Below are positions 16,919 to 26,626 of a stretch of DNA of 64,000 bases, piece after piece. The translations under genes were made by a program, and so were the position numbers. This DNA is from Desertimonas flava. Its GTDB lineage: Bacteria; Actinomycetota; Acidimicrobiia; Acidimicrobiales; Ilumatobacteraceae. The first letter of the stretch is position 1. Each line of letters starts with the position of its first letter. The notes under the pieces were generated by a model. That model saw only the letters and a list, made by a program, of their open reading frames with translations. It made no database searches and was not told the origin of the DNA. The DNA lies in the NCBI RefSeq assembly GCF_003426815.1, contig NZ_QKYK01000004.1, positions 186,001 to 250,000 on the forward strand, in the 5' to 3' direction.

Positions 16919-17480
16919 CCGCCCCTCCCGCGAAGAACTCGTACGAGCCGTCGTCGGGCCCGTTCTGGCCCATCGGCAGATGCGTCGGGTCGAAGCCCAT
17001 CGTCTCCCAGTAGGGGGCGGTCGTCGCTTCGGAACGACTCCAGTCCCAGAGCAGCAGCCGGTGCACGATGGCCCACCGACCGTTGCGGTGTTCGAAGCGA
17101 TCGAGATAGCGCCCGCCGACCCGCATGTCGAAACGCCGATCGGCGTCGAGCTCCACGCCTTCGGCCGCCAAGACGTACGTCTCGGCCGCCGCGGTGACGC
17201 CGTCGACCTCGATCAGCGGCGGGAAGACCGCGTGCCACATCGCTTTGCGGGGGCCGTCCTGCGTCAACGGGGACTGCTGCAGGTACTCCTCCACCGGACC
17301 GACGAAGCCGGCGTGGTCCTCGGTGGCACCAGGGTGATAGCACGACAGCGCGAGGTCGAGGTCGCGGCGGTCTGCTGCCCGAGCCCGGCGCCGAATGACG
17401 TCGCCGATCTCCTGTTTGGCCAGCAACGACCACAACGGCTCGTCGTCAGGGGTGTAGCGGTTGATGGTGGCGGAGGTCAT
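16905..17480 (-). CDS. SnoaL-like / NTF2-fold protein
   Basis: 191-residue alpha+beta barrel protein of the SnoaL-like_4 group. Family hallmarks are EIGDVIRRRARAADRRDLDLALSCYHPGATEDHAGFVGP and GGRYLDRFEHRNGRWAIVHRLLLWDWS. Members include dehydratases, isomerases and oxygenase partners acting on small cyclic substrates. GGAGAGGAAGG precedes ATG 17480. It sits between the substrate-binding protein (17 bp) and the thioesterase gene, so it probably acts in the same pathway. Confidence 0.82.
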   Translation of the reverse strand: MTSATINRYTPDDEPLWSLLAKQEIGDVIRRRARAADRRDLDLALSCYHPGATEDHAGFVGPVEEYLQQSPLTQDGPRKAMWHAVFPPLIEVDGVTAAAETYVLAAEGVELDADRRFDMRVGGRYLDRFEHRNGRWAIVHRLLLWDWSRSEATTAPYWETMGFDPTHLPMGQNGPDDGSYEFFAGGADVRG

Positions 17481-17497
17481 GGCCTTCCTCTCCGTCC

Positions 17498-19057
17498 TCA
17501 GCCCTCGAAGCTGAGTGGGAAGTAGTCGATGATGTTGGCGGGCGGGGCGACGAAGCCCTGCAGCTCCGACACCATTCCCCAGCTCTGCACGTCGTACAGC
17601 AGCGGTGTGATGCACTGATCCTGGTCGATCGCGATGGCGTGGATCTCGTGGTAGAGCGCGTCGCTCGTCGCCTCGTCCTCGGCCGCGATCGCCTGGTCGT
17701 TGAGCTCGTCGATGCCAGGCGAGTTGCAGTACTTCGTGATCGAGTCGGACGTCAAGAATCCCTCGACGAACACCTTGGGATGCGGGAAGACCGGCACGAT
17801 CGGGTACAGGATCAGCCCGTCCATCGTCCCGCCGACGAACTCGGTCTGGAGCTGCGCGAAGTCCATCGGGTTGCGCTCGACAGTGATACCGACCTCCTCG
17901 AGCATGCCGGCGACCGCTTCGGCGATCGCCTCGGTGCTCGCCGACTGATTGGGGCCGTAGCTGATGGTCACCGTCGGATCGTCGAGTGTCTCGACGATCG
18001 CCCGCGCGGCGTCGGGATCGGCGGCGGGCACGTCCTGCTCCTCGGGTGCGAAGTAGAGCGGGGCGAGGATGTTCGAAGCGGGCACCCCGCCCTCACCCTC
18101 GAGTACGTAGTCGACGAGGGCTTGACGGTCGACGGCGAGGGCGATGGCCGAGCGCAACTCGGGATCGGTCAACTGTTCCTTGTTGGTGACCTGGAAGAGG
18201 GAGAACTCGGCCAGGCTCTGCTTCTCCACGGTGGTCGTCCCGTCGCCGTCGCGCAGGTCGTCTCGCAACTGGACCGGAACGGAGATCACGAGGTCGGCCT
18301 CACCGCTCTGCAGCAGCGACACACGGGTCGCGCCATCTCCGGCGAACGTGTACTCGATCCCGGCGAGACCGGGAGCCCCACGCCAGTACTCCGGATTGGC
18401 GGTGACCGTCACTCGGGTGCCGGGCTCCCACGACTCGAACACGAAGGGCCCGGCTCCGACCGGGTCCTGACCGAAGGCGTCCTCGCCGACCTCGGTGTAG
18501 TACACCGGCGGCAGAGCCCGCAGCGCCGTCAACACGGCCGGGATGGAGAGGTCGGGCGATTCGGTGGTGACATCGACCGTGAGCGAGTCGACGACCGTCA
18601 CCGCGGTGATCCCGAGCGTGTACGCACGCATCGGCGACGACTCGCCGGCCTGATACGTCTCGATCGTGAACTTGACGGCCTCGGCGTCGAAGGGCTCGCC
18701 GTTGTGGAACGTGACGTCCGGCCGCAGGGTGAACCGCCAGGTGTCGGGCTCCGTCCGCTCCCACGCGGTGATCATCCCCGTGTCGGACGGACGACCGTCG
18801 GCGTCGAGTGCGATCATCCCGGCCTCGAACATCGATCCCCAGACCAGACCGGTGCTCTGACTGCCGTTCAGCGGGTTGAGCGACGGCGGCTCGAGCGGCA
18901 CGACGACACGTAGCGTGCGGTCGGCGTCGGGGGACTGAGTCGTTCCGACCAGTTCGGCCGAGGCGATCGCCTGGCCGGCGGCCAACGGGACGGTCAGGAG
19001 CGCCGCGGCCGCGACGACCAGCGTGCGACGGCGGAGACGGGACGAAGCGAACTGCAT
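17498..19057 (-). CDS. Peptide/opine-type ABC transporter substrate-binding protein
   Basis: 519-residue SBP_bac_5-family protein. An N-terminal signal (SRLRRRTLVVAAAALLTVPLAAG) leads into RVVVPLEPPSLNPL, and WRFTLRPDVTFHNGEPFDAEAVKFTIE is the family hallmark. There is no lipobox, so anchoring is unclear. It is the receptor for the permeases and ATPases encoded divergently at 19262-22729. An operator candidate lies between them. Confidence 0.92.
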   Translation of the reverse strand: MQFASSRLRRRTLVVAAAALLTVPLAAGQAIASAELVGTTQSPDADRTLRVVVPLEPPSLNPLNGSQSTGLVWGSMFEAGMIALDADGRPSDTGMITAWERTEPDTWRFTLRPDVTFHNGEPFDAEAVKFTIETYQAGESSPMRAYTLGITAVTVVDSLTVDVTTESPDLSIPAVLTALRALPPVYYTEVGEDAFGQDPVGAGPFVFESWEPGTRVTVTANPEYWRGAPGLAGIEYTFAGDGATRVSLLQSGEADLVISVPVQLRDDLRDGDGTTTVEKQSLAEFSLFQVTNKEQLTDPELRSAIALAVDRQALVDYVLEGEGGVPASNILAPLYFAPEEQDVPAADPDAARAIVETLDDPTVTISYGPNQSASTEAIAEAVAGMLEEVGITVERNPMDFAQLQTEFVGGTMDGLILYPIVPVFPHPKVFVEGFLTSDSITKYCNSPGIDELNDQAIAAEDEATSDALYHEIHAIAIDQDQCITPLLYDVQSWGMVSELQGFVAPPANIIDYFPLSFEG

Positions 19058-19122
19058 GATTGACCCCTGGGTTGCCGGGCCCCCGCCCGATGCGACGGCC
19101 ACCAACATGTGCAGGACGACAG

Positions 19123-19140
19123 TAAACATCAACGCTGACG
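19123..19140. promoter_or_regulatory. Island operator, site A
   Basis: TAAACATCAACGCTGACG at 19123-19140, in the divergent region between the substrate-binding protein and the ABC ATPase. It matches the island consensus CGTCAACGCTGACG except for one base in the left half. Confidence 0.65.
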
Positions 19141-19261
19141 AAATCAAACTGGACGCAGCTGCGGGCCTACTACTGGACGAGAACACCGTTCGACTGCGAA
19201 CGAGAATCGCGTCAACTACTACGATGACGCAAATGTCGGGATCTCCGGGACGGGAGCGGTC

Positions 19262-20092
19262 GTGATCGGGTCTGTGTCCGACGCGGTGCTCACCGTGGAC
19301 GACCTCGTCGTTCACCACCGATCGCCGCGCCGTCGGGATGCCTCGCCGCCGGCGGTCGACGGCGTCAGTCTCCATGTCTCCCCTGACGAGATCGTCGGGC
19401 TCGTCGGCGAGTCCGGATCAGGCAAGAGCACCATCGCCTTGTCGGTGTGCGGCCTCGGGCCGGTCTCGAGCGGCACCGTCAGGGCCGGCGGACACGACTT
19501 CTCGATGTTGCGGGGGGCCGAACGCCGGCGGGCCCACGCCGACGTACAGATGGTGTTCCAGGACCCGCACGGCTCGCTCGATCCCCGTCAGTCGGTCGCC
19601 GGCGGGTTCGCCGAGCTGCGCAGGGTCAACCGTTGGCGCGACGTGATCGCGGCCGACGGCGAACTGCTCGAGATGGTCGGCCTCGGACCGGAGGTCCTGC
19701 GGCGGCTCCCCCACCAGCTGAGCGGTGGACAGGCACAGCGGGTCTCGATCGCCCGGGCCCTGCTGCTCCGACCGAAGTTGCTGGTCGCCGACGAGCCGAC
19801 GTCCGGGCTCGACGTGTCCGTCCAAGCCCATGTACTCGCCCTGTTCGAGCGGTTGCGCACCTCGGAGCACCTCGCCGTGCTGTTCATCAGCCACGACCTC
19901 GCGGTGGTGCGCCGACTGTGCGACCGGGCCTACGTGCTGCACCGTGGTCGCGTGGTCGAGCACGGTCATCCTGCCGAGATGTTCGAGCGCCCTCGCGATC
20001 CCTACACCCGGCGCCTCGTCGAGGCGGTTCCCGGTGCGACGACGAGATTCACGATGGTCGAAGCGGGACCGATGGAGCAGGGGCGGGCATGA
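19262..20092 (+). CDS. Dpp/Opp-type ABC importer ATPase (DppF-like)
   Basis: 276 residues. Walker A GESGSGKST near 49-57, signature LSGGQAQRV, Walker B LLVADEPTSGLD and switch His in FISHDLAVV. The oligopeptide-type C-terminal tail (RDPYTRRLVEAVPG) is present. GTG 19262 is preceded by GGGAG. It is the first of four genes joined by four-base overlaps. Peptides, nickel or small organic acids are known cargoes of this family; the neighbours favour an organic carbon source. Confidence 0.92.
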   Translation: MIGSVSDAVLTVDDLVVHHRSPRRRDASPPAVDGVSLHVSPDEIVGLVGESGSGKSTIALSVCGLGPVSSGTVRAGGHDFSMLRGAERRRAHADVQMVFQDPHGSLDPRQSVAGGFAELRRVNRWRDVIAADGELLEMVGLGPEVLRRLPHQLSGGQAQRVSIARALLLRPKLLVADEPTSGLDVSVQAHVLALFERLRTSEHLAVLFISHDLAVVRRLCDRAYVLHRGRVVEHGHPAEMFERPRDPYTRRLVEAVPGATTRFTMVEAGPMEQGRA

Positions 20093-21015
20093 CCTTCGTC
20101 GGCTTCGCCGGCCGCAAGGTGATCGGTGCGTTCGTGACGCTGTTCGTCGCCGTGACGATGGCGTTCTTTATCACCCGCCTCGCCGGAGACCCGACCGAGC
20201 AGATCCTCGGCGGCTTCGCGACCGCCGACCAGGTCGCGGCCAAGCGGCACGAGCTCGGCCTCGACCGGCCCCTCATCGAGCAGTACCTGTCCTTCCTCGG
20301 TGATCTCGCGCGCGGTGACCTCGGCCAGTCGCTCCGGTTCAACCGGAGCAACACCGAACTGATCGGAAGCCGGATCTTCGCCTCGGCGAAGCTCACCGCC
20401 GTCGCACTCGTGATCGCGATCGTCATCGGCGTGCCGTTGGGGCTCTTCGCCGCACGGCGCGAGGGGCGTCTCGGCGACCGGATGAGCTCGATCGTTGCCC
20501 TGCTCGGCCAGTCGGTGCCCGTCTACTGGCTGGGGATGATGGCGGTGATCGTCTTCGCCGTGAACCTCCAGTGGCTCCCCGCCGGCCAGGACCGGTCGCT
20601 GGCGAGTCTGGTGCTGCCGTCGTTGGTCTTGTCGACGATCCCGCTCGCCCGGGTCACCCGACTCACGCGATCAGCGATGACCGAGGTCCTCGAGGAGCCC
20701 TTCGTCGCCGCCGCTCGCGCCCGCGGCCTGAGTGAGCGGCGGGTGCTCTACCGTCATGGGCTGCGCAACGCCGCGCTGCCGATCATCACGCTGCTCGGCC
20801 TCCAGGCCGGCATGCTGTTGTCGGGCGCGGTCACGGTCGAGGCGGTGTTCGCCTGGCCGGGTCTCGGCTCGTTGGCCGTGCAGGCGGTCGAGTTCCGCGA
20901 CGCACCGCTCGTGCTCGCTCTCGTCGTGTTCGGTGCGCTCGCGTTCGTCGCCATCAACCTCACCGTCGACATCGCGTACGGCATCGTCGACCCCCGGGTC
21001 AGGGACGCCCGATGA
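20089..21015 (+). CDS. Dpp/Opp-type ABC permease (DppB-like)
   Basis: 308-residue membrane subunit with six membrane segments. The N-terminus AGRKVIGAFVTLFVAVTMAFFITRLAGDPTEQI is typical of DppB, and the EAA loop is seen in EEPFVAAARARGLSERRVLYRHGLRNAALPII. The ATG overlaps the preceding stop (ATGA) and the stop overlaps the next ATG. Confidence 0.92.
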   Translation: MTFVGFAGRKVIGAFVTLFVAVTMAFFITRLAGDPTEQILGGFATADQVAAKRHELGLDRPLIEQYLSFLGDLARGDLGQSLRFNRSNTELIGSRIFASAKLTAVALVIAIVIGVPLGLFAARREGRLGDRMSSIVALLGQSVPVYWLGMMAVIVFAVNLQWLPAGQDRSLASLVLPSLVLSTIPLARVTRLTRSAMTEVLEEPFVAAARARGLSERRVLYRHGLRNAALPIITLLGLQAGMLLSGAVTVEAVFAWPGLGSLAVQAVEFRDAPLVLALVVFGALAFVAINLTVDIAYGIVDPRVRDAR

Positions 21016-21911
21016 CCGAGTCCGTTGCGGTCACCGAGCTCGTACCGTCGACCGGACATCGGGTCGTGGCACCGGGACGGCGCAGTCGCGGAACCGAGAT
21101 CGTGCTCGCCGTCATTGCCGCGTTCATCCTGTTCGTCGCCGTGATCGGCCCGCTCCTGCCGCTGCCGAATCCCAACAAGCAGGTGCTGACGAACCGGCTG
21201 CTGCCTCCGATCGGCTGGGGCGGCGCCCAGTGGAAGCACCCGCTCGGCACCGACCAGCACGGTCGCGACATGTTGTCGCGCCTCGTGGCCGGCACTCGGC
21301 TCACCGTCGTGATCGCCATTGTCTCGGTGCTGCTCGGCGCCGTGGTCGGCTCGATGCTCGGCGTCGTCGCCGGCTTCCGGCGACGTGCGACCGACGCCGT
21401 GATCTCCCGGCTCACCGACGCCCAGTTGGCGCTCCCGTTCATCCTGCTCGCCATCGCGATCGTCACCTCGCGAGGCCGCTCGATCAGCACCATCATCCTC
21501 GTGCTCGCCATCGTGGGCTGGGCCCAGTACGTGCGGGTGGTGCGCGCCGAGACGCTGATCGTGCGGGAGCGCCCGTTCATCAAGAGCCTCCGCATCGGCG
21601 GGATGTCCGACACCAGGATCATCCTGCGACACGTCGTGCCGAACGTGTCGGGCACGGTGTTGACGCTGTCGACGCTCGAGGTCGGCACGATGATCCTCGC
21701 CGAGTCGGCCATGAGCTTCCTCGGGCTCGGGGTGGTGACCCCCGACATCAGCTGGGGTGCCCTCCTCGCGACCGGGCGCGAGACGATGCGCGATGCGTGG
21801 TGGCCCGTCGCGCTGCCCGGTCTCGCCATCGTGTTGATGGTGCTGTACGTCAACATCGCCGGCGACGTGCTGCGAGCGCGCTACGACGTCCGCAAACGGA
21901 TGCACCGATGA
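21012..21911 (+). CDS. Dpp/Opp-type ABC permease (DppC-like)
   Basis: 299-residue second membrane subunit. Family features: HPLGTDQHGRDMLSRLVAGTRLTVVIA near residue 75 and the EAA loop RERPFIKSLRIGGMSDTRIILRHVVPNV; MSFLGLGVVTPDISWGALLA follows. Overlaps both neighbours by four bases. Confidence 0.92.
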   Translation: MTESVAVTELVPSTGHRVVAPGRRSRGTEIVLAVIAAFILFVAVIGPLLPLPNPNKQVLTNRLLPPIGWGGAQWKHPLGTDQHGRDMLSRLVAGTRLTVVIAIVSVLLGAVVGSMLGVVAGFRRRATDAVISRLTDAQLALPFILLAIAIVTSRGRSISTIILVLAIVGWAQYVRVVRAETLIVRERPFIKSLRIGGMSDTRIILRHVVPNVSGTVLTLSTLEVGTMILAESAMSFLGLGVVTPDISWGALLATGRETMRDAWWPVALPGLAIVLMVLYVNIAGDVLRARYDVRKRMHR

Positions 21912-22729
21912 CGTCGCCATTGCTCGAGTTGGAGCAGCTGCAGATCGAGGCGGCCTGCGCATCGGGTCGCATCGTGGCCGTCGACGGCATCGACCTCTCC
22001 GTCGGTCATGGTGAGGTGGTCGGCCTGATCGGCGAGTCGGGGTCGGGCAAGACCACGATCGTGCGGTCGGTCGTCGATCTGCTGGAGCGCAACGTCGAGA
22101 TCACCGACGGCCGGATGCGCTTCGACGGTGAGCCGAGGTTCGACCGCTCGGCGGGAGTCGACCGCCGGGCGGGCTTGCGCGGAGCAGGGATCGGGATGAT
22201 CTTTCAGCAGCCGAGGGCGTCGCTGGACCCGGTGCTGCGGATCGAGACGCAGTTGCGCGAGGTGATCGGCGCCAACGAGGGCCGGGTCGCTCGTCGCGTC
22301 GCCCGCGAACGTAGCTGCGATGTGCTCGCCGCCACCGGCCTCGATCCGGTGCGAGTCCTGAGGGCCTATCCCCACCAGCTATCGGGCGGCATGTGCCAGC
22401 GCGTCGCCATCGCCCTGGCCGTCGTCTCGTCGCCACGGCTCCTGATCGCCGACGAGTGCACCTCGGCGCTCGACGTCACCACGCAGCGAGAGGTGGTGCT
22501 TCTGCTCCGGCGGCTCGTCGCCGAGCGGAGCATGAGCATGGTGTTCGTCACGCACGACCTGATGCTCGCCTCCGAGGTCTGCGACCGGATCGTCGTCCTC
22601 CGCAGCGGTCGGGTCGTCGAACAGGGACCGGTCGCCGACGTGTTCGGTGCGCCAGCGGTCGAGTACACCAGGCAGTTGCTCGCCGCCGTGCCGCGCTGGG
22701 CCGCCGACTCCGGCGCCGTGAGGACCTGA
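21908..22729 (+). CDS. Dpp/Opp-type ABC importer ATPase (DppD-like)
   Basis: 273-residue second ATPase. Walker A GESGSGKTT, signature LSGGMCQRV, switch His in FVTHDLMLA. Walker B reads LLIADECTSALD: the usual Pro after Asp-Glu is Cys, while the catalytic Glu is kept. The C-terminus ends the four-gene transporter block; the next operon starts after 119 bp containing operator B. Confidence 0.92.
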   Translation: MTSPLLELEQLQIEAACASGRIVAVDGIDLSVGHGEVVGLIGESGSGKTTIVRSVVDLLERNVEITDGRMRFDGEPRFDRSAGVDRRAGLRGAGIGMIFQQPRASLDPVLRIETQLREVIGANEGRVARRVARERSCDVLAATGLDPVRVLRAYPHQLSGGMCQRVAIALAVVSSPRLLIADECTSALDVTTQREVVLLLRRLVAERSMSMVFVTHDLMLASEVCDRIVVLRSGRVVEQGPVADVFGAPAVEYTRQLLAAVPRWAADSGAVRT

Positions 22730-22788
22730 CCAACCGAACTGTCGATCGCCGGCGTCGACTCGACCGCGGCAGGTCCGGTTGTTCTCTA

Positions 22789-22806
22789 CGTCAGCGTTGA
22801 CGTTAA
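22789..22806. promoter_or_regulatory. Island operator, site B
   Basis: CGTCAGCGTTGACGTTAA at 22789-22806, reverse complement TTAACGTCAACGCTGACG. It is a perfect match to the island consensus and lies 43 bp before the LLM monooxygenase start. Confidence 0.7.
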
Positions 22807-22848
22807 TCTTGACCCATTCTCCCCCCGCTCGAGTCGCTTGGAGCTGAC

Positions 22849-24045
22849 ATGACGACCCTTCGCCCGATGCGCTTCGGCGTGTTCGCCGCCCCCTTCCACC
22901 ATGTGTCGGAGAACCCGACGTGGGCGTTCGCTCGCGACATCGAACTGGCCGTGCATGCCGATCGTCTCGGGTTCGAGGAGTGCTGGTACGGCGAACACCA
23001 CTCGGGAGGAACCGAGCTCATCAACGCTCCAGAGCTGATGATCGCGGCGGCCGCCCAGGTGACGAACCGCATCCGCCTCGGCACCGGCGTCTCGTCGCTG
23101 CCGTACCACAACCCCTTCATGCTCGCCGACCGGTTCGTGCAGCTCGACCACATGACGATGGGCCGCGTGATGCTCGGCGTGGGGCCCGGCGCCCTGCCCG
23201 GCGACGCCTACATGATGGGCATCAACCCGTCGCAGCAGCGCCCGCGCATGGAGGAGTGCCTCGAGGCCGTGCTCGCCCTCTGGCGCGGCGACGAACCGGT
23301 CAACATGGAGACCGAGTGGTTCACGCTCCGCGACGCGCAGCTCCAGTACCCAGCCTTCCAGCCCGGTGGCATCGAGGTCGCCGTGGCGGCCACGTTCTCG
23401 CCGTCGGGGCCGCGTCTGGCTGGCCGCTTCGGCACCGGGCTCCTGTCGATCTCGGCGACCCAGCCCCAGGCGTTCGAGGCGCTCGCCCGCCACTGGCAGA
23501 CCGCCCAGGAAGTGGCCGCGGCCCACGGCACGACGGTCGAGCGTTCGGGATGGCGCATGGTCGGACCGATGCACCTCGCGCCGACGATGGAGCAAGCTCG
23601 CCACGAGGTCGAGCACGGACTGAAGGAATGGGTCGACTACTTCTTGAAGGTCGGGGCCATCCCGATCCTCGGTGAGCTGGACACGAGCGGGGACCTGGTG
23701 GACGCCGTCAACGACTCCGGCGTAGGCGTGATCGGCACCCCTGAGATGGCGGTCGAGCAGATCAAGCGCCTCGAGGAGCAGTCCGAGGGCTTCGGCACCT
23801 ACATGTTGATGATGCACGAATGGGCCGATCGTGAGGCCACGCTGCGTTCGCTCGAGCTCTTCTCGCGCTGGGTGATGCCGACGTTCCGCGGCACGACCGA
23901 GTGGATGGGCCGCAGCCGCGACTACACCGTCGAGAACCGCGAGGTCTTCCTCGGCGAGGTGCGCGCCGCCCTGCGCACGGCGACCGACAACTACCGGGCC
24001 GAGCGCAACGAGCGCCGCGAGGCAACGGCCAAGGAACAGGGCTGA
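22849..24045 (+). CDS. Luciferase-like flavin monooxygenase (LimB-like)
   Basis: 398-residue bacterial-luciferase-family enzyme. The start MRFGVFAAPFHHVSENPTWAFARDIELAVHADRLGFEECWYGEHHSGG and RIRLGTGVSSLPYHNPFMLADRFVQLDHMTMGR strongly resemble limonene 1,2-monooxygenase LimB and related FMNH2-dependent enzymes. Such proteins epoxidise or Baeyer-Villiger-oxidise cyclic terpenoids with a separate flavin reductase. First of three co-directional genes with an acyl-CoA synthetase and a second LLM enzyme. Terpenoid activity is inferred. Confidence 0.88.
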   Translation: MTTLRPMRFGVFAAPFHHVSENPTWAFARDIELAVHADRLGFEECWYGEHHSGGTELINAPELMIAAAAQVTNRIRLGTGVSSLPYHNPFMLADRFVQLDHMTMGRVMLGVGPGALPGDAYMMGINPSQQRPRMEECLEAVLALWRGDEPVNMETEWFTLRDAQLQYPAFQPGGIEVAVAATFSPSGPRLAGRFGTGLLSISATQPQAFEALARHWQTAQEVAAAHGTTVERSGWRMVGPMHLAPTMEQARHEVEHGLKEWVDYFLKVGAIPILGELDTSGDLVDAVNDSGVGVIGTPEMAVEQIKRLEEQSEGFGTYMLMMHEWADREATLRSLELFSRWVMPTFRGTTEWMGRSRDYTVENREVFLGEVRAALRTATDNYRAERNERREATAKEQG

Positions 24046-24068
24046 GCGACCACCTCCACACGACGATC

Positions 24069-25706
24069 ATGAGCGACACAGCGAACCAGACCAATCCCGC
24101 AGGCGAGCCGGCCGACGATCTGGCCGACCGTGCCGTGTACATCGGCCAGTGGGCCGCCCTGCGCCCCGATCACCCGGCCGTCGTCGTCGGTGACGGCGAG
24201 ATCGTGCTCACCTACCGTCAGCTCGACGAACGGTCGAACCAGGTGGCCCACGCCCTGCGCAGCCTCGGCGCCGGCGCGGGCAGCAGCATCGGATACCTGC
24301 TCGACAACGACGAGCACGTGCTCGAGGTCTGGTGGGGCGGAATGCGCTCGGGGGTGCACATCACCCCGATCAACTTCCACCTCACCGCTCCAGAGGTCGA
24401 CTACATCGTGCGCGACTCCGGCGTGCGCGTGCTGTTCTTCAGCTCCCGGCTCGCCGGCGTGGTGGCACGGGCTCTGGCCGAACGCCCCGACGTCGCACTC
24501 GTCTCCGTCGGCGTGACCGCGCCCGACGAGTCGTCCGCGTCTCCAGTCCCCGGCCAGCTCGACTACGAGACCCTGCTCGCCGCTCAGCCCGTCGCTCCGG
24601 TCGATCCCGAGATCGCCGGCGGTGTGATGTTCTACTCGTCGGGCACCACGGGCTACCCGAAAGGCATCAAGGCCGCACTCAGCGGCGGTGGGCCCGACGA
24701 CGGCACCTCGCTGATGAAGTACTGCGCCACGCACTACCGGCTGCGCCGGGGCGCGGTGCTGTTGTCGCCCGGCCCCCTCTACCACGCAGCGCCGGTGGCC
24801 TGGACGGCTGCCATGCAGACCGTCGGCGGCACGTCGGTGATCGCCCGCCGGTTCGACGCCGAGCAGACGCTGGCGATGATCCAGAACCAGCGGGTGACGC
24901 ACCTCCAGCTGGTGCCGACGATGATCAAGCGCATTCTCGACCTCCCTGCCGAGACGCTGGCTCGCTTCGACCTGAGCAGCCTCGAGATGATCTGGCACGC
25001 CGCTGCGCCCTGTCCCATCCCCCTCAAGCAGCGGGCCATCGAGTACTTCGGCCCGATCATCTGGGAGTACTACTCCGGCAGCGAGGGTGGCGGCACGATG
25101 ATCAGCTCGGCCGAATGGCTCGAGCGCCCCGGATCGGTCGGCCGCCACTGGTCGGGCGGCACGGTGCGTGTGCTCGACCCGACGACCCACGAGGAGCTGC
25201 CTGCGGGCGAGGCCGGCCTGATCTACTTCGAGCCGATCTCGGTCCATCGCTTCGCCTATCACAACGACCAGGCCAAGACGGACGAGGCATTCCACAACGG
25301 TCTGTTCACCCTCGGCGACATCGGGTACCTCGACGCCGACGGGTACGTGTTCCTCACCGATCGCAAGAGCAACACGATCAACTCGGGCGGGGTCAACATC
25401 TACCCCCAAGAGATCGAGAACGTGTTGTCCGAGCACCCGAAGGTGCACGACGTCGCCGTCTTCGGAATCCCCCACGAGGAGATGGGCGAGCAGGTCATCG
25501 CGGTGATCGAGCTCACTGACGGCGTCGCCGGGAGCGAGGCCCTGAAGGCGGAGTTCACCGAGTTCTGCCGTCAGTCGCTCGCCGGCTACAAGGTGCCTCG
25601 CCGCATCGAGTTCGAGGCGTCGCTGCCGCGCGACGCCAATGGCAAGCTCTACAAGCGCCGTCTGCGTGACCCGTACTGGGTCGGCCACGCCTCGAAGGTG
25701 ATCTGA
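24069..25706 (+). CDS. Acyl-CoA synthetase (AMP-forming)
   Basis: 545-residue member of the acyl-adenylate/CoA ligase family. The ATP-binding P-loop is YSSGTTGYPKGIK, A5-like YYSGSEGGG, the hinge region is FTLGDIGYLDADGYVFLTDRKSN and the C-terminal catalytic Lys is in PRDANGKLYKRRLR. It activates a carboxylic acid, probably the imported substrate or a ring-cleavage product. It is 23 bp after the LLM gene and four bases before the next. A second, divergent synthetase is encoded at 34085. Confidence 0.92.
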   Translation: MSDTANQTNPAGEPADDLADRAVYIGQWAALRPDHPAVVVGDGEIVLTYRQLDERSNQVAHALRSLGAGAGSSIGYLLDNDEHVLEVWWGGMRSGVHITPINFHLTAPEVDYIVRDSGVRVLFFSSRLAGVVARALAERPDVALVSVGVTAPDESSASPVPGQLDYETLLAAQPVAPVDPEIAGGVMFYSSGTTGYPKGIKAALSGGGPDDGTSLMKYCATHYRLRRGAVLLSPGPLYHAAPVAWTAAMQTVGGTSVIARRFDAEQTLAMIQNQRVTHLQLVPTMIKRILDLPAETLARFDLSSLEMIWHAAAPCPIPLKQRAIEYFGPIIWEYYSGSEGGGTMISSAEWLERPGSVGRHWSGGTVRVLDPTTHEELPAGEAGLIYFEPISVHRFAYHNDQAKTDEAFHNGLFTLGDIGYLDADGYVFLTDRKSNTINSGGVNIYPQEIENVLSEHPKVHDVAVFGIPHEEMGEQVIAVIELTDGVAGSEALKAEFTEFCRQSLAGYKVPRRIEFEASLPRDANGKLYKRRLRDPYWVGHASKVI

Positions 25707-25710
25707 CCCG

Positions 25711-26625
25711 ATGCGATTCGACGGAATGTTGATTCCCGCCTTCGGGTGGCCGGACCTCGTCGAGCGGGCCCGACAGCTCGAGCGTCTCGGGTTCGGCACG
25801 GTCTGGATCGACGACCACATCGCCAACCCGGTCGCCGTGGGGGCGCCGTGGTTCGAGGCGTGGGCGGCGTTGGCCGGGCTCGCAGCCTCCACAGAGACCA
25901 TCCGCATCGGGCCGATGGCCGGCAACGTCGTGTTGCGCCACCCGACGCTGCTCGCCCGCCAGGCGATCACCGTCGACCACGCGTCCGGTGGCCGGCTCTC
26001 ACTGACGATCGGGTCGGGCTACGCCGAACCCGATCACGCCCTCGTGCAGACGCCCATGTGGGATGACGACGAACGACAGGGTCGCTTCCGCGACGCCGTC
26101 GTGCTGCTCGATTGCGTGCTCCGCGGCGATCAGGCCCCGGCCTCCGACGACTCGGTCTGGGTGGACGAACCGTTCCAGATACGCCCTCGTTCCAAGCAGT
26201 CCCCGCGTCCTCCGCTGATCGTCGCCGCCCACGGCCCCAAGGCGATCGAGCTCGCCGGCGAGCGCGGCGACGGTTGGTGCTCCTACGGCGGTTACGGCCT
26301 CGGAGCAGCCGGCGTCGAGGCGATCACCCGCCAGCGGGTGGCCATGCTGGAAGACGCCGCCGTGCGCCACGGCCGCGATCCGGGCTCGATCGAGCGGTTG
26401 ATGCTCGTCGGCAACACCGCCGTGAGCGACGAGCCGATGTGGGCCAGCACCGACGCGTTCGAGGACCTCGTCGGTCGCTACACCGAGGTGGGGATCACCA
26501 CACTGGTCCTCTACAACCCCCCGAGCGTGGTCGCTCCCGGGATCGACGACTCCGTGGTGGAGGCCGTGTTCGAGGAGGTCGTGCCGCGCCTGATGGCGCT
26601 CCACACGGCCGGGACGAGCAGCTGA
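25711..26625 (+). CDS. LLM-class F420/FMN-dependent oxidoreductase
   Basis: 304-residue luciferase-like protein. RIGPMAGNVVLRHPTLLARQAITVDHASGGRLSLTIGSGY and PPLIVAAHGPKAIELAGERGDGW are typical of actinobacterial F420-dependent LLM enzymes. It shares only the general fold with the 22849 protein. It ends one base from the convergent acyl-CoA dehydrogenase stop, leaving no room for a separate terminator. Confidence 0.88.
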   Translation: MRFDGMLIPAFGWPDLVERARQLERLGFGTVWIDDHIANPVAVGAPWFEAWAALAGLAASTETIRIGPMAGNVVLRHPTLLARQAITVDHASGGRLSLTIGSGYAEPDHALVQTPMWDDDERQGRFRDAVVLLDCVLRGDQAPASDDSVWVDEPFQIRPRSKQSPRPPLIVAAHGPKAIELAGERGDGWCSYGGYGLGAAGVEAITRQRVAMLEDAAVRHGRDPGSIERLMLVGNTAVSDEPMWASTDAFEDLVGRYTEVGITTLVLYNPPSVVAPGIDDSVVEAVFEEVVPRLMALHTAGTSS

Positions 26626-26626
26626 C